A stretch of 64,000 nt of DNA, from assembly GCA_036250195.1 (NCBI GenBank), contig JAVHZZ010000006.1, positions 156,476,224 through 156,540,223 on the forward strand, in the 5' to 3' direction. The notes beneath the pieces were generated by a model. The model saw only the letters and a program-made list of their open reading frames with translations, searched no databases and had not been told where the DNA came from. The stretch is from Mixophyes australis (Eukaryota; Chordata; Amphibia; Anura; Limnodynastidae). Shown one piece after another: positions 1 to 13,079 of the stretch (position 1 is the first letter of the stretch; each line of letters begins with the position of its first letter). The translations under genes were made by a program, and so were the position numbers.

Positions 1-178
1 TAGGATCAAATAAACAGCAAAATTATGTGATTTTAGCATATTTTAGCAATTTCTCTAACAAAATACAGATCCAAAGCCAAAACCAAAACCCGCAAGGGTG
101 GTTTTGACAAAACCAAAACCTAAACCTGAAGGTAATCCAGATCCAAAACCAAAACAGGGGGGTCAGTGAGCATCTCTA
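1..178. mobile_element. hAT-type nonautonomous element, truncated by window edge
   Basis: The segment ends in TGAGCATCTCTA, whose reverse complement TAGAGATGCTCA resembles the TAGGGATG ends of the large hAT element at 6685-14470. Inside are repeated AAACCAAAACC-type blocks with a short complementary stretch around 95-115. Only one end is in the window, so the target duplication cannot be tested. Calling it hAT rests on the terminal motif alone. Confidence 0.45.
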
Positions 179-1728
<1,550 letters not shown>

Positions 1729-2934
1729 TATATAACTTTTTTGCACCACCAAACCCCACTGGATTGTTCAATCAGGGAGAAAAAAATGAAAATATACTCA
1801 CATTAATACAGGAACATGCACAAGATGGATAATAATAATAATAATGATAATAATAATAAATTAAAGGAAAGCTTGAGAGGTCTTTTCACTAGGACTTACA
1901 ATCTATATATGTAGCCACAGTATAATCAATTACTATTGTCCATATTTCTCTACTTAAGCCCCAATGACGAAGATGCGCTTTTCCCTTAAAATTCTAACCA
2001 TTACTCATACCTCCCTCCTGTGCCCTTTAGGCATATTGTTATTTAAAGTAAATTTTTATATTTTATGAAGCTGACTTTCTGCCTGCTGGGGCAAATTGTT
2101 GAGTTCTCTGATGCAGAAAAAAAAGGTTGTAAAGCTCTTGAAGCTTTTTAAAACAAAAGGCACACAGCATCTAATCCTGGACAAGATAAAAAAAATATTA
2201 AAATGCCTTTGTGAGCAAATCCTTTTTTCCGCAAAGATCTATTGTCTTAGAACAGAAATGTCAGCATTAAGCCTGTCTTCTGCTTCCTGCAGATAAAAAG
2301 GAGAGAATAGCAGAAGGCCTTCTTAGGAGCTGTGGGGGTACTGATCAATTGTTCCAATAGGTAATGAGAGGGCCAGGGAGTAATTTATAGAGTGTAGTAC
2401 AGTACTCACTTTAGTGATTGTTCAACATAAAGGGGGTAATTTAGACTTGGATGCATTTGGGTCCAAAACGTGAACATAAATTTGTGCAGCAGAACTGGTG
2501 CTGTTATTGGGCTATTTTGAGTAACACATGTTTTTAAGGTACATGCAACTCAAACTAGTGTGTTAGAATCCCTCAGCATGAAGATAAGTTTATAGCACAT
2601 AAAGATACGCATTATGTTTATCATGATGCAGCAGCAAGCATGACATTCCAGTCACCATCAGCTAATGCAGTGGAGGAACAGTGCGCCCCCCCCCCCCCCC
2701 CCTCAATAGCTACTACCAGTACCAGGCCATGACAGGCTGGGCTGGTCACACTATAACAGGGTGTATCCCGGGTCAATATAAGAAAAGAAGGTTTTAAGAA
2801 ATATTTGCCACTATTGTAGGGGGGGGGGGACAACAAAAATAGTGTTGATCTGATCACAGTGTAACAGGGAATCCCACAGAGGGACCTGTAGTGCCATATA
2901 AAAAAATATATCTGTGACAGGATGGACCTACTAT
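1729..2934. other. Unassigned sequence with simple repeats
   Basis: Holds an imperfect AAT trinucleotide run (about 1829-1860), a poly-C tract (about 2685-2702) and a poly-G tract (about 2819-2829). No gene or transposon ends are recognised. Confidence 0.4.
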
Positions 2935-4150
2935 GTCACACTGTCACGGTGCTGGGGACCGGCTGGGCTTGCCTTGCCACCATCCTCTTTTTTCTTTAAC
3001 CCAATTGTGCCCCTATAAAAACAGTAGGAGGGTCTCTGCTGCCACCCCTAAGCTCCTTCAATTGCACCTAAAAGCGCTTCCTTCTGGATAACTCTCACTG
3101 CTACTGTACCCCTTGCACTTGGGCTGGTATCCCTGGCCTCTTTTTTCAGACTAGGGTTGCTGTGGATGGGTCCCCCTGGCCTATCACAATGGCCAGAGTC
3201 GCAGGGTAGCGGGAAGAGCGTTGTTATTAGATGTTGGGTCCCAATCTAAGAACATCTGGATTACGGACTAGAGTGGTCTAATCTGCAGGTCACAAGAATT
3301 ACAACAGGTTAGTAGGCATCAAACAGGATCCTTAAGCAGTACTATTTATTAGTTCAAGTAGTCCTTGCAAGGACATTTACACACCAGTTTGAGGTACTAG
3401 TGATCATCCAGAAGTTACAGATGGAATAATACATAACATGGTCAAACTATTTTATACAGTTATTGACACACATGTTGGCAGGGGGTAACCTAGCCCACTT
3501 GATCCTAGTTGACCCCACAAAGTATGAGATATTATATCTAATGTTTACTTCAGGATGTAACATTCTCTAGACTTGGAGATAACGCAATTTTAAATTTAAC
3601 AAAATTTACATCAATCTGTGATTTCCCAAATCACTTGCTGTTCTAAGACACAGGATGAAAAGTTACACAGGGTAGAAGGGTAACGACCCCTGCTGTGCAT
3701 TCAGACTAAAACGATACAGATGAAAAGACTCAGAAATTAAAAAAACTAATTTTCTCCTGCATGGCATACAGCCTCAGAATTCAATACATTTCCAATACAA
3801 AGATTAGTACATTTGCAATGATATACATTGGTGCACTGCGCTACTAATTAAAATAAATTTATACAATAAGTTATTTATAAGTGATCCAGCCACAGTATCA
3901 ATATAGTTCATTGTGGCTAGATCCCATGTGGGTGTCTGGCTGTTACTAACCAACCATAGAGGCTTTCTCATGCTTTGACCAATTTTAGTGACGCTGCTCT
4001 GCATTGGTTAGTTGCTGTTTAATTTATTCCTTAAGGATTACAAGCATCAACAAAGAAGAAACTTTGCATGGGGATGCTTGGGCAGAGGCCCCCAGTGAAA
4101 GCTACAGTCGACGACAGACTGCACCGGCCTTAAATAGGACTGCAGACTTA
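2935..4150. other. Possible old LTR-like repeat, boundaries unclear
   Basis: A GC-richer block begins near 2935 with TGTCAC, the same start as the solo LTRs elsewhere in this window, and continues with C-rich text to about 3290. I could not find a matching GTGACA end or a 5-bp duplication. It is therefore only a candidate diverged LTR; the remainder to about 4150 shows nothing recognisable. Confidence 0.2.
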
Positions 4151-5514
4151 AATAGGAAAAATTTCTAAAGCTTGGAGATTTATCCTATTGCTAAACCCCT
4201 TTATCTGTAATGGGCTTCAAAAGAATACATTTGTACATATCTATATGTATACTACCCCTGCCAATTCAATAAAAGTCTCTATTCTTGTCCTAAAGTAGCG
4301 CTTGGTTTAGTAGTGCTTGTCCAAAAGTATTACTTGGTGTTAATGTTATTTATGGATTAAATAAATCATAAACATGAAGGAACATCAAGTTTTAATTATG
4401 TGTTACCTTTGTGAGTATGTGTTTGTTTGTGTGAAGCTTTTTATTGTATTGCTAGCAGTGTGCCTAGAAATCCACTTCTTAACCTAAAGCCTATACTTAA
4501 TTCATCTTAATTCATCTTAACAGAGATGCACATTTGCAGGTGCATTCACTACCTGTAATAAATAGTACAGTGCTCTATGTAAACAATAAATAAAATATGG
4601 GCAGATTTTCCCCAACTACCATTAACCAGCCACCGTACTAGAGAGCCTGGCCTGCTTTTCAATATAATAAAGAGACCACAATCCCACTGCTTGACTGGGC
4701 ATAATAATACATAATTTTTTAAATACAGTTTAAATTACTAAAAAATTCCCCAAAACCCTTGTTCCTTTTTTTTTTTTAAATATAAAATAAAATCATACTT
4801 TCTTCTTGTCCCATCATTGTCTAACTGGAAGAAAAAATGTCCCACCCACTATTTACGAATGACATACCCAAACCTAGGTCAGAGCACACAGCAAATGAAA
4901 AGCTATATTTGTGCTGCGGGCCTTCAATATGATTGAAGGCAGCTGACTAGTCTAACCAATCACAATATCACTAGGCCTCTCTATAAGTGGGTCTAAACAG
5001 AAACAGCAGCTCTTCAAACTTTCCCTATTGTCTCTGTCCAATGTTCTTTCACCTAGTGCCTTGTAGCTTAATGAGCTTTATATAAGAGTTTTCCTTACCT
5101 TAAGATCTAGTTTATGGTCAGATTTATTGGTGCTAAGTTATAACAAAAGCTGTAGCATGATATTTCCCTTGTGTGAACTGAAATGGCAGTTAGGGAGGAA
5201 GAAGCTAAATCTGAGACCACATAATGAATCACTGTTAATCAATTAGTTCTATTTTGCTGTTTTCATCCGAAAAAACTTGTTATTTGGCAAATTATTCAGA
5301 GATTTTAAACCGAAATTCTGAGAAATGTAGAATTTGCTGAACTATTTTGCACATGTCTGTATGGCACTAATTTAAAATATATCGATCATAAATATACTAA
5401 AAATAAATCCTAATTTTTTATATTGCCCACAGTAGATAATATACATTAGCAAACTGACTGGAGAATGTACATCTTCTCTGGTGGATGTACAGGAGATTAT
5501 AGGGGGCAGGGGGT
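4151..5514. other. AT-rich sequence without recognisable gene
   Basis: No supported coding region, inverted repeat or known repeat end was recognised. It ends at a TA microsatellite (about 5515-5536) that borders the palindrome. Confidence 0.4.
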
Positions 5515-5536
5515 TTATATATATATATATATATAT

Positions 5537-6470
5537 GCAACGGAAAAAACAAGTAGGGCGCCCCAATGTGTATTATCACAAATATGGTGTTGGGAAAATG
5601 TAATATCTGCGTACCGTAAGGATGTATTCAAGGAGTATAGATCATATGGAGGTTTCCTCTTCAGAGGTAGTCCCTCTCAATCTCCATCAGGACATAACGA
5701 CAATGTAGAAAAACAAAAAATAACATAACATAGTGCAGTATTGTTATGTATAAAACTGCACCAGAACCCAGAGATAATCCTCCACCAGGATGTAAAAGAG
5801 TGTACAAATAGGTAGCAGACCCAAAGGTGAAGCACACAAGTGCAACATACAGCCCTAGGTAAATAAAAACTGCGTACCAGATAGTCAAAGGACCATGAAT
5901 TTTCTTGGACCATGTAAAAGATCAAGCCATTCCTCTGTCACAACCCCATCTTCGACTAACACTAATCAGTGTCCTCTTTCCATTAGATTTCCATTAGACT
6001 TTGCAAAGTCTAATGGAAATCTAATGGAAAGAGGACACTGATTAGTGTTAGTCGAAGATGGGGTTGTGACAGAGGAATGGCTTGATCTTTTACATGGTCC
6101 AAGAAAATTCATGGTCCTTTGACTATCTGGTACGCAGTTTTTATTTACCTAGGGCTGTATGTTGCACTTGTGTGCTTCACCTTTGGGTCTGCTACCTATT
6201 TGTACACTCTTTTACATCCTGGTGGATGATTATCTCTGGGTTCTGGTGCAGTTTTATACATAACAATACTGCACTATGTTATGTTATTTTTTGTTTTTCT
6301 ACATTGTCGTTATGTCCTGATGGAGATTGAGAGGGACTACCTCTGAAGAGGAAACCTCCATATGATCTATACTCCTTGAATACATCCTTACGGTACGCAG
6401 ATATTACATTTTCCCAACACCATATTTGTGATAATACACATTGGGGCGCCCTACTTGTTTTTTCCGTTGC
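5537..6470. repeat. 934-bp near-perfect palindrome (zero-spacer inverted repeat)
   Basis: Bases 5537-6003 are the reverse complement of 6004-6470. The centre is ACTTTG/CAAAGT with no spacer. I noticed one arm mismatch, near 5775 against its partner near 6232. The left arm abuts a TA microsatellite, while the right arm continues into unique sequence that runs to a second TA tract. The identical open frames on the two arms are a consequence of the palindrome, and no protein family is recognised in them. It could be a recent head-to-head duplication of a retroelement 3' region, a fold-back transposon, or an assembly artefact. Confidence 0.9.
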
Positions 6471-6684
6471 AGCATCCTCGTTATCCGGATTTACCATCTG
6501 GCCACAAGTATCCTGAGGCTGCCGCTCTTAACTGAGCTAAGTGCTGTTGTTTGGGACTGATCCTCTAATACTGGACTTTATATACTATCTATACCAGTTG
6601 TTTATCTAAATTGCATTTACGCTGTGGTAATTAGCGCCATCATATATATCTTTGTTTGCGTGTTATATATATATATATATATAT
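6471..6684. repeat. Element 3'-end-like sequence with TA-repeat tail
   Basis: Continues from the right palindrome arm and ends in a (TA)n tract at about 6664-6684. The body looks like the 3' untranslated end of a retroelement with a microsatellite tail, but I cannot assign the class. The hAT element at 6685 is inserted into this tract. Confidence 0.4.
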
Positions 6685-6997
6685 TAGGGATGTGCACCGG
6701 CGACTTTTGAGGTCTCGTGTTTTGTGTTTTGGATCCGGATTTTCGTTATTTTTGAGGTTCGGATTTGTCTCACAAAACACTTGACGAAAGGTCTCGGTTC
6801 GGATTTAAGGCATTGGATTCGGATTTTTTTTGAAAAAAACATAAAAAGTTTAAAAATCAAGTTTTTGGACTTATTTTCACTCCTAGGCTATTATTAACCT
6901 CAATAACATTCAATAACAAGCATTTCCACTAATTTACAGTGTATTGTGAACACCTCACAATATAGTTATTAGTCCAAAACGTTGCAACAAGGTATCT

Positions 6998-7265
6998 TTC
7001 TGGACTGCGTAGAGGAGTGGGTCACCACAATATATATTAAAAACCCTGAACTTTTATGATTCGCACCAATAATTGTACCTGGACTGCGTAGAGGAGTGGG
7101 TCACCACAATATCTTAAAAACCCTGAACTTTTATGATTCGCACCAATAATTGTACCTGGACTGCGTAGAGGAGTGGGTCACCACAATATATATTAAAAAC
7201 CCTGAACTTTTATGATTCGCACCAATAAATGTATCTGGACTGCGTAGAGGAGTGGGCACTGGGCA
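6998..7265. repeat. About 78-bp tandem repeat, four copies, inside hAT
   Basis: The phrase CTGGACTGCGTAGAGGAGTG recurs at about 7000, 7079, 7156 and 7235, spacing 77-79 bp, followed each time by CACCACAATA and an AACCCTGAAC-like segment. The same core (ACTGCGTAG, CCACAATA) reappears in the 540-bp units, so this is probably an older or diverged version of the same array. Confidence 0.9.
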
Positions 7266-7299
7266 CCACAATAAAATATATAAAAAACCTTCAACAGAT

Positions 7300-7400
7300 C
7301 TGCATTACACTACACATACGGCTGCTCCTCCATCCTCTCCATCATATACATGTTGGAGTTTTAGCGTGTGACAACCTCTTGTTTTTGATAATGTCAGTGC
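7300..7400 (-). pseudogene. Degenerate copy of an internal transposase segment
   Basis: On the minus strand this reads as a decayed version of the transposase segment at about 10941-11010, around the THWNSTLYMLQRMEEQQ peptide. At DNA level CTGCTCCTCCATCCTCT and GACAACCTCTTG match CTGCTCCTCCATCCTCT and CACAACCTCTTG in the gene. It is a partial internal duplication of the element's own coding sequence, or a remnant of a related hAT captured within it. It has no function as a gene. Confidence 0.75.
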
Positions 7401-7476
7401 ATTTGGAATATTTTTCAATTTGCCCCACACCACTGAATGTACTTTATCTATGATACGCAATACGCATCTATCTATC

Positions 7477-9416
7477 TTGACTGCGTAGTGTGGTGGCCCC
7501 GGTACACAATTTGGTACCGAGGCCACAATATAATTTAAAAACCCTCCACGTGTCGGAATTCCACCAAACAAGTATCTGGACTGCATAGTGGGGTGGCCCC
7601 GGTACCCAATTTGATACCGGGGCCACAATACCTCCTCCAAACATGCTCCAGACAATTCGTCATTGACAGACCCCAGACAGACAGGGTCGTAGTGTTATTG
7701 TTTGACTTTGTAAACCCAAAAAAATGTCCCTGTTGCACATAGTCGTGCAATGAAGACTGACTTTTTCATTTAAAGGCATGATCTTTAAAGTGTAGTGTTT
7801 GTAAGTCTAAGTCATATTATACTTTTGGTAAAATTGGTTTTTTTTGTTCCTCTTTATGGTAATTAATTAGTAATAGAATTAAAGTAGGAAATAGAATTAA
7901 ATAGAATTAAAGTAGGAAATAGAGTGGTATAGAGTTGTAGTGTGGTATAGATAGAGTGGTCCACACAATATAATAATAAAACCCTCAACTGGTCTGAATT
8001 CCACCAAACAAGTATCTTGACTGCGTAGTGTGGTGGCCCCGGTACACAATTTGGTACCGAGGCCACAATATAATTTAAAAACCCTCCACGTGTCGGAATT
8101 CCACCAAACAAGTATCTGGACTGCATAGTGGGGTGGCCCCGGTACCCAATTTGATACCGGGGCCACAATACCTCCTCCAAACATGCTCCAGACAATTCGT
8201 CATTGACAGACCCCAGACAGACAGGGTCGTAGTGTTATTGTTTGACTTTGTAAACCCAAAAAAATGTCCCTGTTGCACATAGTCGTGCAATGAAGACTGA
8301 CTTTTTCATTTAAAGGCATGATCTTTAAAGTGTAGTGTTTGTAAGTCTAAGTCATATTATACTTTTGGTAAAATTGGTTTTTTTTGTTCCTCTTTATAGT
8401 AATTAATTAGTAATAGAATTAAAGTAGGAAATAGAATTAAATAGAATTAAAGTAGGAAATAGAGTGGTATAGAGTTGTAGTGTGGTATAGATAGAGTGGT
8501 CCACACAATATAATAATAAAACCCTCAACTGGTCTGAATTCCACCAAACAAGTATCTTGACTGCGTAGTGTGGTGGCCCCGGTACACAATTTGGTACCGA
8601 GGCCACAATATAATTTAAAAACCCTCCACGTGTCGGAATTCCACCAAACAAGTATCTGGACTGCATAGTGGGGTGGCCCCGGTACCCAATTTGATACCGG
8701 GGCCACAATACCTCCTCCAAACATGCTCCAGACAATTCGTCATTGACAGACCCCAGACAGACAGGGTCGTAGTGTTATTGTTTGACTTTGTAAACCCTAA
8801 AAAATGTCCCTGTTGCACATAGTCGTGCAATGAAGACTGACTTTTTCATTTAAAGGCATGATCTTTAAAGTGTAGTGTTTGTAAGTCTAAGTCATATTAT
8901 ACTTTTGGTAAAATTGGTTTTTTTTGTTCCTCTTTATGGTAATTAATTAGTAATAGAATTAAAGTAGGAAATAGAATTAAATAGAATTAAAGTAGGAAAT
9001 AGAGTGGTATAGAGTTGTAGTGTGGTATAGATAGAGTGGTCCACACAATATAATAATAAAACCCTCAACTGGTCTGAATTCCACCAAACAAGTATCTTGA
9101 CTGCGTAGTGTGGTGGCCCCGGTACACAATTTGGTACCGAGGCCACAATATAATTTAAAAACCCTCCACGTGTCGGAATTCCACCAAACAAGTATCTGGA
9201 CTGCATAGTGGGGTGGCCCCGGTACCCAATTTGATACCGGGGCCACAATACCTCCTCCAAACATGCTCCAGACAATTCGTCATTGACAGACCCCAGACAG
9301 ACAGGGTCGTAGTGTTATTGTTTGACTTTGTAAACCCAAAAAAATGTCCCTGTTGCACTTGCACATAGTCGTGCAATGAAGACTGACTTTTTCATTTAAA
9401 GGCACGATCTTTAAAG
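7477..9416. repeat. 540-bp tandem array, about 3.6 copies, inside hAT
   Basis: Units start near 7477, 8017, 8557 and 9097 and are almost identical; the few differences include base 8398 (A for G) and base 8798 (T for A). Each unit contains two hairpins with 10-bp arms built on GGCCCCGGTA and TACCGGGGCC. The stretch TTTGATACCGGGGCCACAAT matches transposase sequence at about 11617-11645, so part of the unit derives from the coding region. The last unit breaks off at 9416. The open frames in it repeat with the array and are not genes. Confidence 0.95.
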
Positions 9417-9902
9417 TGTCAGAAAGAGAGAGAAGACACAGGAGAGGAGAGTTGTAGCTGGGGACCTGGGGTGGAAGCTCCCAGGCTCCCCCAGCATTGC
9501 CTGGAAGTCTGAGCGTGGTGACTGAGCCAGGGCAAGGAATGTGTGCCCTGGATGAGGGGGAGAACTCCATGCCACTATAGTGAACCCAAGAGAGAGGGGG
9601 ACACTGCACATGGAAGAGGCCCTGGAGTGAGGGCTGCTACAAGAGGCATGGTAGCTGTAGTGTCAGATCCTGAGGCTGAGAGTACACAGAGTGACGTGTC
9701 AGAGCACAGGAGACATTATCCCCGCAGAGGAGGGATGAGCTGCAGTTGAGAGGTCTGCTGTTGAAATAGGACATGCACACTTTAACACACAAATCATTTC
9801 AGCGACAGGGCCTACCAAACAACTTTGACTGAAATGATTGGTTTGTTTGGGCCCCCACACCAAAAAAGCTATTCATCTCTCCCTGTACAGACTAAACAGG
9901 CT
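9417..9902. other. 3' flank of hAT transposase; purine-rich block
   Basis: Bases 9417-9750 are a GA-rich block that replaces the expected continuation of the 540-bp unit, so it is probably a separate insertion or a deletion junction. Bases 9770-9902 look like the 3' untranslated region of the transposase gene and contain an imperfect inverted repeat around AAATCATTTCAG and CTGAAATGATT. Confidence 0.5.
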
Positions 9903-12900
9903 CTACTGAGGCAAGATGTCGTCCTCATCCTCAACCTCTGATTCCTCTCCCCCTACAGTGTGTACTTCCTCCTCATCACACATTATCAATTCGTCCCCGC
10001 TGGACTCCACAACCACAGGTCCCTCTGTAGTATCTGGAGGGCAGTGCTGTACTTCATTGAGGAATTGATTATTCATTTTTATAAACATCATTTTTTCAAC
10101 GTTGTGAGGAAGCAACCTCCTTCGCCGCTCACTGACCAGGTTCCCCGCTGCACTAAAAACTCTTTCCGAGTACACACTGGAGGGGGGACAACTCAGGTAA
10201 AATAGAGCCAGTTTGTACAGGGGCTTCCAAACTGCCTTTTTTTCCTGCCAGTAACAATATGGACTGTCTGACATGTCTACTTGGATGGTGTCAGCAAAGT
10301 AATCATCCACAATTTTTTCTATTGTCACAGCATCCAATGCAGCGAGAGTAGACATGTCTGCAATGGTTGGCAGGTCCTTCAGTCCGGACCAGATGTTATC
10401 AGCATCCCCGCCAGTGCCTCTTTTGGGAAAACTGAGCTTTTTCCTCGCAGCCATAGATGTGGAAGAAAATGAGGGTGGAGCTGTTGGCATGTCACGGTCC
10501 TCTTCAGAGGACAATCTCCTGACCAGCAGGTCTTTTCACCGCTGTAGACTTGTGTCCGCCGGAAACAGAGACACAACATACGCTTTAAACCGAGGATCGA
10601 GCACGGTGGCCAGAATGTATTCCTCTGACTTTAAAAGAGTGACCACCCTCGGATCCTGGCAAAGCGTACGAAGGGCTACATCCACAAGAGCTACATGCTT
10701 GCTGTAATCGCAATGGCTTACCAGCTCCTCCCTCACTTTCTCCAGCTGCTTCTGCAACAGCCTGATCAGGGGAATGACCTGACTCAAGCTGGCAGTGTCG
10801 GAACTGACTTCTCGTGTGGCAAGTTCAAATGGCTGCAGAACCTTGCACAACACGGAAATCAGTCTCCACTGCGCTTGACTCAGGCGCATCCCCACTCCTT
10901 TGCCTATGTCGTAGGTGGCTGTGTAGGCCTGAATGGCCTTTTGCTGCTCCTCCATCCTCTGCAGCATATAGAGGGTGGAGTTCCAGTGCGTCACAACCTC
11001 TTGTTTGAGGTGATGGCAGGGCAGGTTCAAGCTTTTTTGATGTGCCTCTAGTCTGCGGTAGGCACTGGCTGAATGCCGAAAGTGTCCAGCAATTTTGCGG
11101 GCCACCGCAAGCATCTCCTGCACACCCCTGTCACTCTTGAGGTAATGCTGCACCACCAAATTAATGGTGTGGGCAAAACATGGGACGTGCTGGAAATTGC
11201 CCATATTTAATGCCCGCACAATGTTACTGGCATTGTCTGACACCACAAATCCCCATGAGAGTCTAAGTGGGGTAAGCCACTGGGAGATAATTTCCCTCAT
11301 TTTCTCTAATATGTTGTCAGCGTTGTGCCTCTTATTAAAGCCTGTAATGCACAATGTTGCCTGCCTTTGCATGAGCAGCCATTTTGTAGATGCTGCTACT
11401 GATGCAGCTGTTGCTGTTGCTGCGGAAGGGGATGCATCAACCCAGTGGGCTGTCACAGTCATATAGTCCTTCGTTTGCCCAGAACCACTTGTCCACATGT
11501 CCGTGGTTAAGTGGACAGTGGGTACAACCGCATTTTTAAGAGCACTGAGGACACTTGATCGTACTTCTCTGTACATTTTTGGTATCGCCTGCCTAGTGAA
11601 GTGGAATCTCGAGGGGATTTGGTACCGGGGACACAATACCTCCATCAACCCTCTAAATCCCACTCCACTGATGGCGGACACCGGGCGCACGTCTAACACC
11701 AACATTGCAGTTACAGCCGCAGTTATACGCTTTGCAATAGGGTGACTACTATCGTATTTGGTGGTCATGGCAAACGACTGTTGGACGGTCAATTGTTTGG
11801 TGAAAGACTTAGCGGTCTTACGACTTCCCCTCTGGGAAGATGACCGACTAACAGCAGCAACAGCAGCAGTGGCAGTAGTAGGCGTACCGCTGCAGGATTC
11901 CTCGGATGAATCCCGTATTGAGGAGGACTCAGTCTGGCTGCTGACTTGGGCTGCAGGACTGAATCTGATGGAGATTGTGGAGGAAGTTGATGAGGAGGGT
12001 GTTGCTGGTGTGTATCCAACTGGACCACGGGATTTAGGTGTCCCTGTACCGATGAGGGTCCTAGCCCCAGTTCCTGAACTAACCACTGAACTATGAAGGT
12101 TATTCAGGTGACGTATAAGGGAGGATGTTCCTAGGTGGGCAAGATCCTTACCCCTGCTTATTTGAGCTTTACATAAGCTACATATTGCCATACATTGGTT
12201 GTCTGGATTTGGATAAAAATAACTCCAGACCGAAGAGGTGCATTTTTTTGGTCTTCTGACCAGGCATGACGATGGGCTTTTTCATCCCATGGACATCAGC
12301 TGTTTCCCCCCCTGGTGCCTCATTTACAATAACCACATCACCATCCTCATCATCAAGTTCCTCCACAGCGCCAGCTACATCATCAATAGCCTCCTCCCGA
12401 GCCACCTCTTCCCGTACAGTGATGGGAAGGTCAGGCTTGACAACCACCAACACGCTTGGACTCGCCTTGGGGATTTGTGATAATTTCTCTTTAGAAGGCA
12501 GAGTTGTTTGCTGTTTTGTTGCTGACAGCATAACTCTCTTCAATTTTTTGTAGGGGGGGGGAGGAGGAGGAGGGCTAAGATCCGTGGGTGAAGCTGAACC
12601 ACTAGTCATGAACACGGGCCAGGGCCTAAGCCGTTCCTTGCCACTCCGTGTCGTAAATGGCATATTAGCAACTTTACGTTTCTCCTCAGATGATTTTAAG
12701 TTTCTCTTTTTGCTACTTTTTCTTAACTTGGGCTTTTTGGATTTTACATGCCCGATACTACGAGATTGGGCATCGGGCTTGGAAGACGACGTTGATGGCA
12801 TTTCATCGTCTATGTCATGACTAGTGGCAGCAGCTTCAGCATTAGGAGGAAGTGGGTCTTGATCTTTCCCTACTTTATCCTCCAAATTTTTGGTCTCCAT

Positions 12901-12912
12901 TATATGTAGCAC
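9903..12912 (-). pseudogene. hAT transposase with BED zinc finger; one frameshift, one stop
   Basis: Encodes the DDE transposase of the surrounding hAT element, acting in the nucleus at the terminal repeats. Three adjoining minus-strand frames make one protein of roughly 1,000 residues: 12912-12250 (acidic, Ser/Lys-rich N-terminus; better start at 12900), 12191-10536 and 10514-9903. The BED finger shows SSVWSYF, then CSLC and an HLNNLH pair. Catalytic-core residues are visible: Asp in TTDMWTS (D at 11499-11501), Asp in VVSDNASN, the CFAH motif, and Glu in YSERVFSAAG of the C-terminal dimerisation domain. Two lesions are seen: a seven-T run at 12243-12249 (one base too many to keep frame into the finger) and an in-frame TGA at 10536-10538, after which the same frame stays open. 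The coding sequence is otherwise well kept, so inactivation looks recent; either lesion could also be a sequencing error. Confidence 0.93.
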
Positions 12913-13004
12913 AAGATACTGCAGAATGTGTGAACTTGGTAATATTGCAGTACCAATGGACTTATACTGCTGGATTGGTTTTGCAAATTTGGTTATAATT
13001 ATTA

Positions 13005-13047
<43 letters not shown>

Positions 13048-13079
13048 TTCTTATTTTTAAAAAACTTGGGAATAGTGGG
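12913..13079. other. hAT 5' leader with long poly-T tract
   Basis: Lies just upstream of the transposase start. It contains a T tract of about 30 bases at 13008-13040 (poly-A on the gene strand) and the first copy of the ATACTGCAGAATGTGTGAAC phrase that recurs in the neighbouring array. Confidence 0.6.

Noticed and set aside
5677..6330. Membrane-protein-like frames on both palindrome arms
   Set aside because: Identical peptides on opposite strands arise from the palindrome; no family is recognised and there is no supporting context.
7305..9376. Several minus-strand frames of 71-116 codons with near-identical peptides
   Set aside because: They repeat every 540 bp with the tandem array and have no start or domain logic. 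Part of the similarity to the transposase reflects duplicated fragments, not separate genes.
7477..9416. CRISPR-like array
   Set aside because: Units are 540 bp and identical throughout, with no short repeat alternating with unique spacers, and the setting is eukaryotic.
9960..12820. Plus-strand frames of 60-118 codons
   Set aside because: Shadows of the minus-strand hAT transposase.
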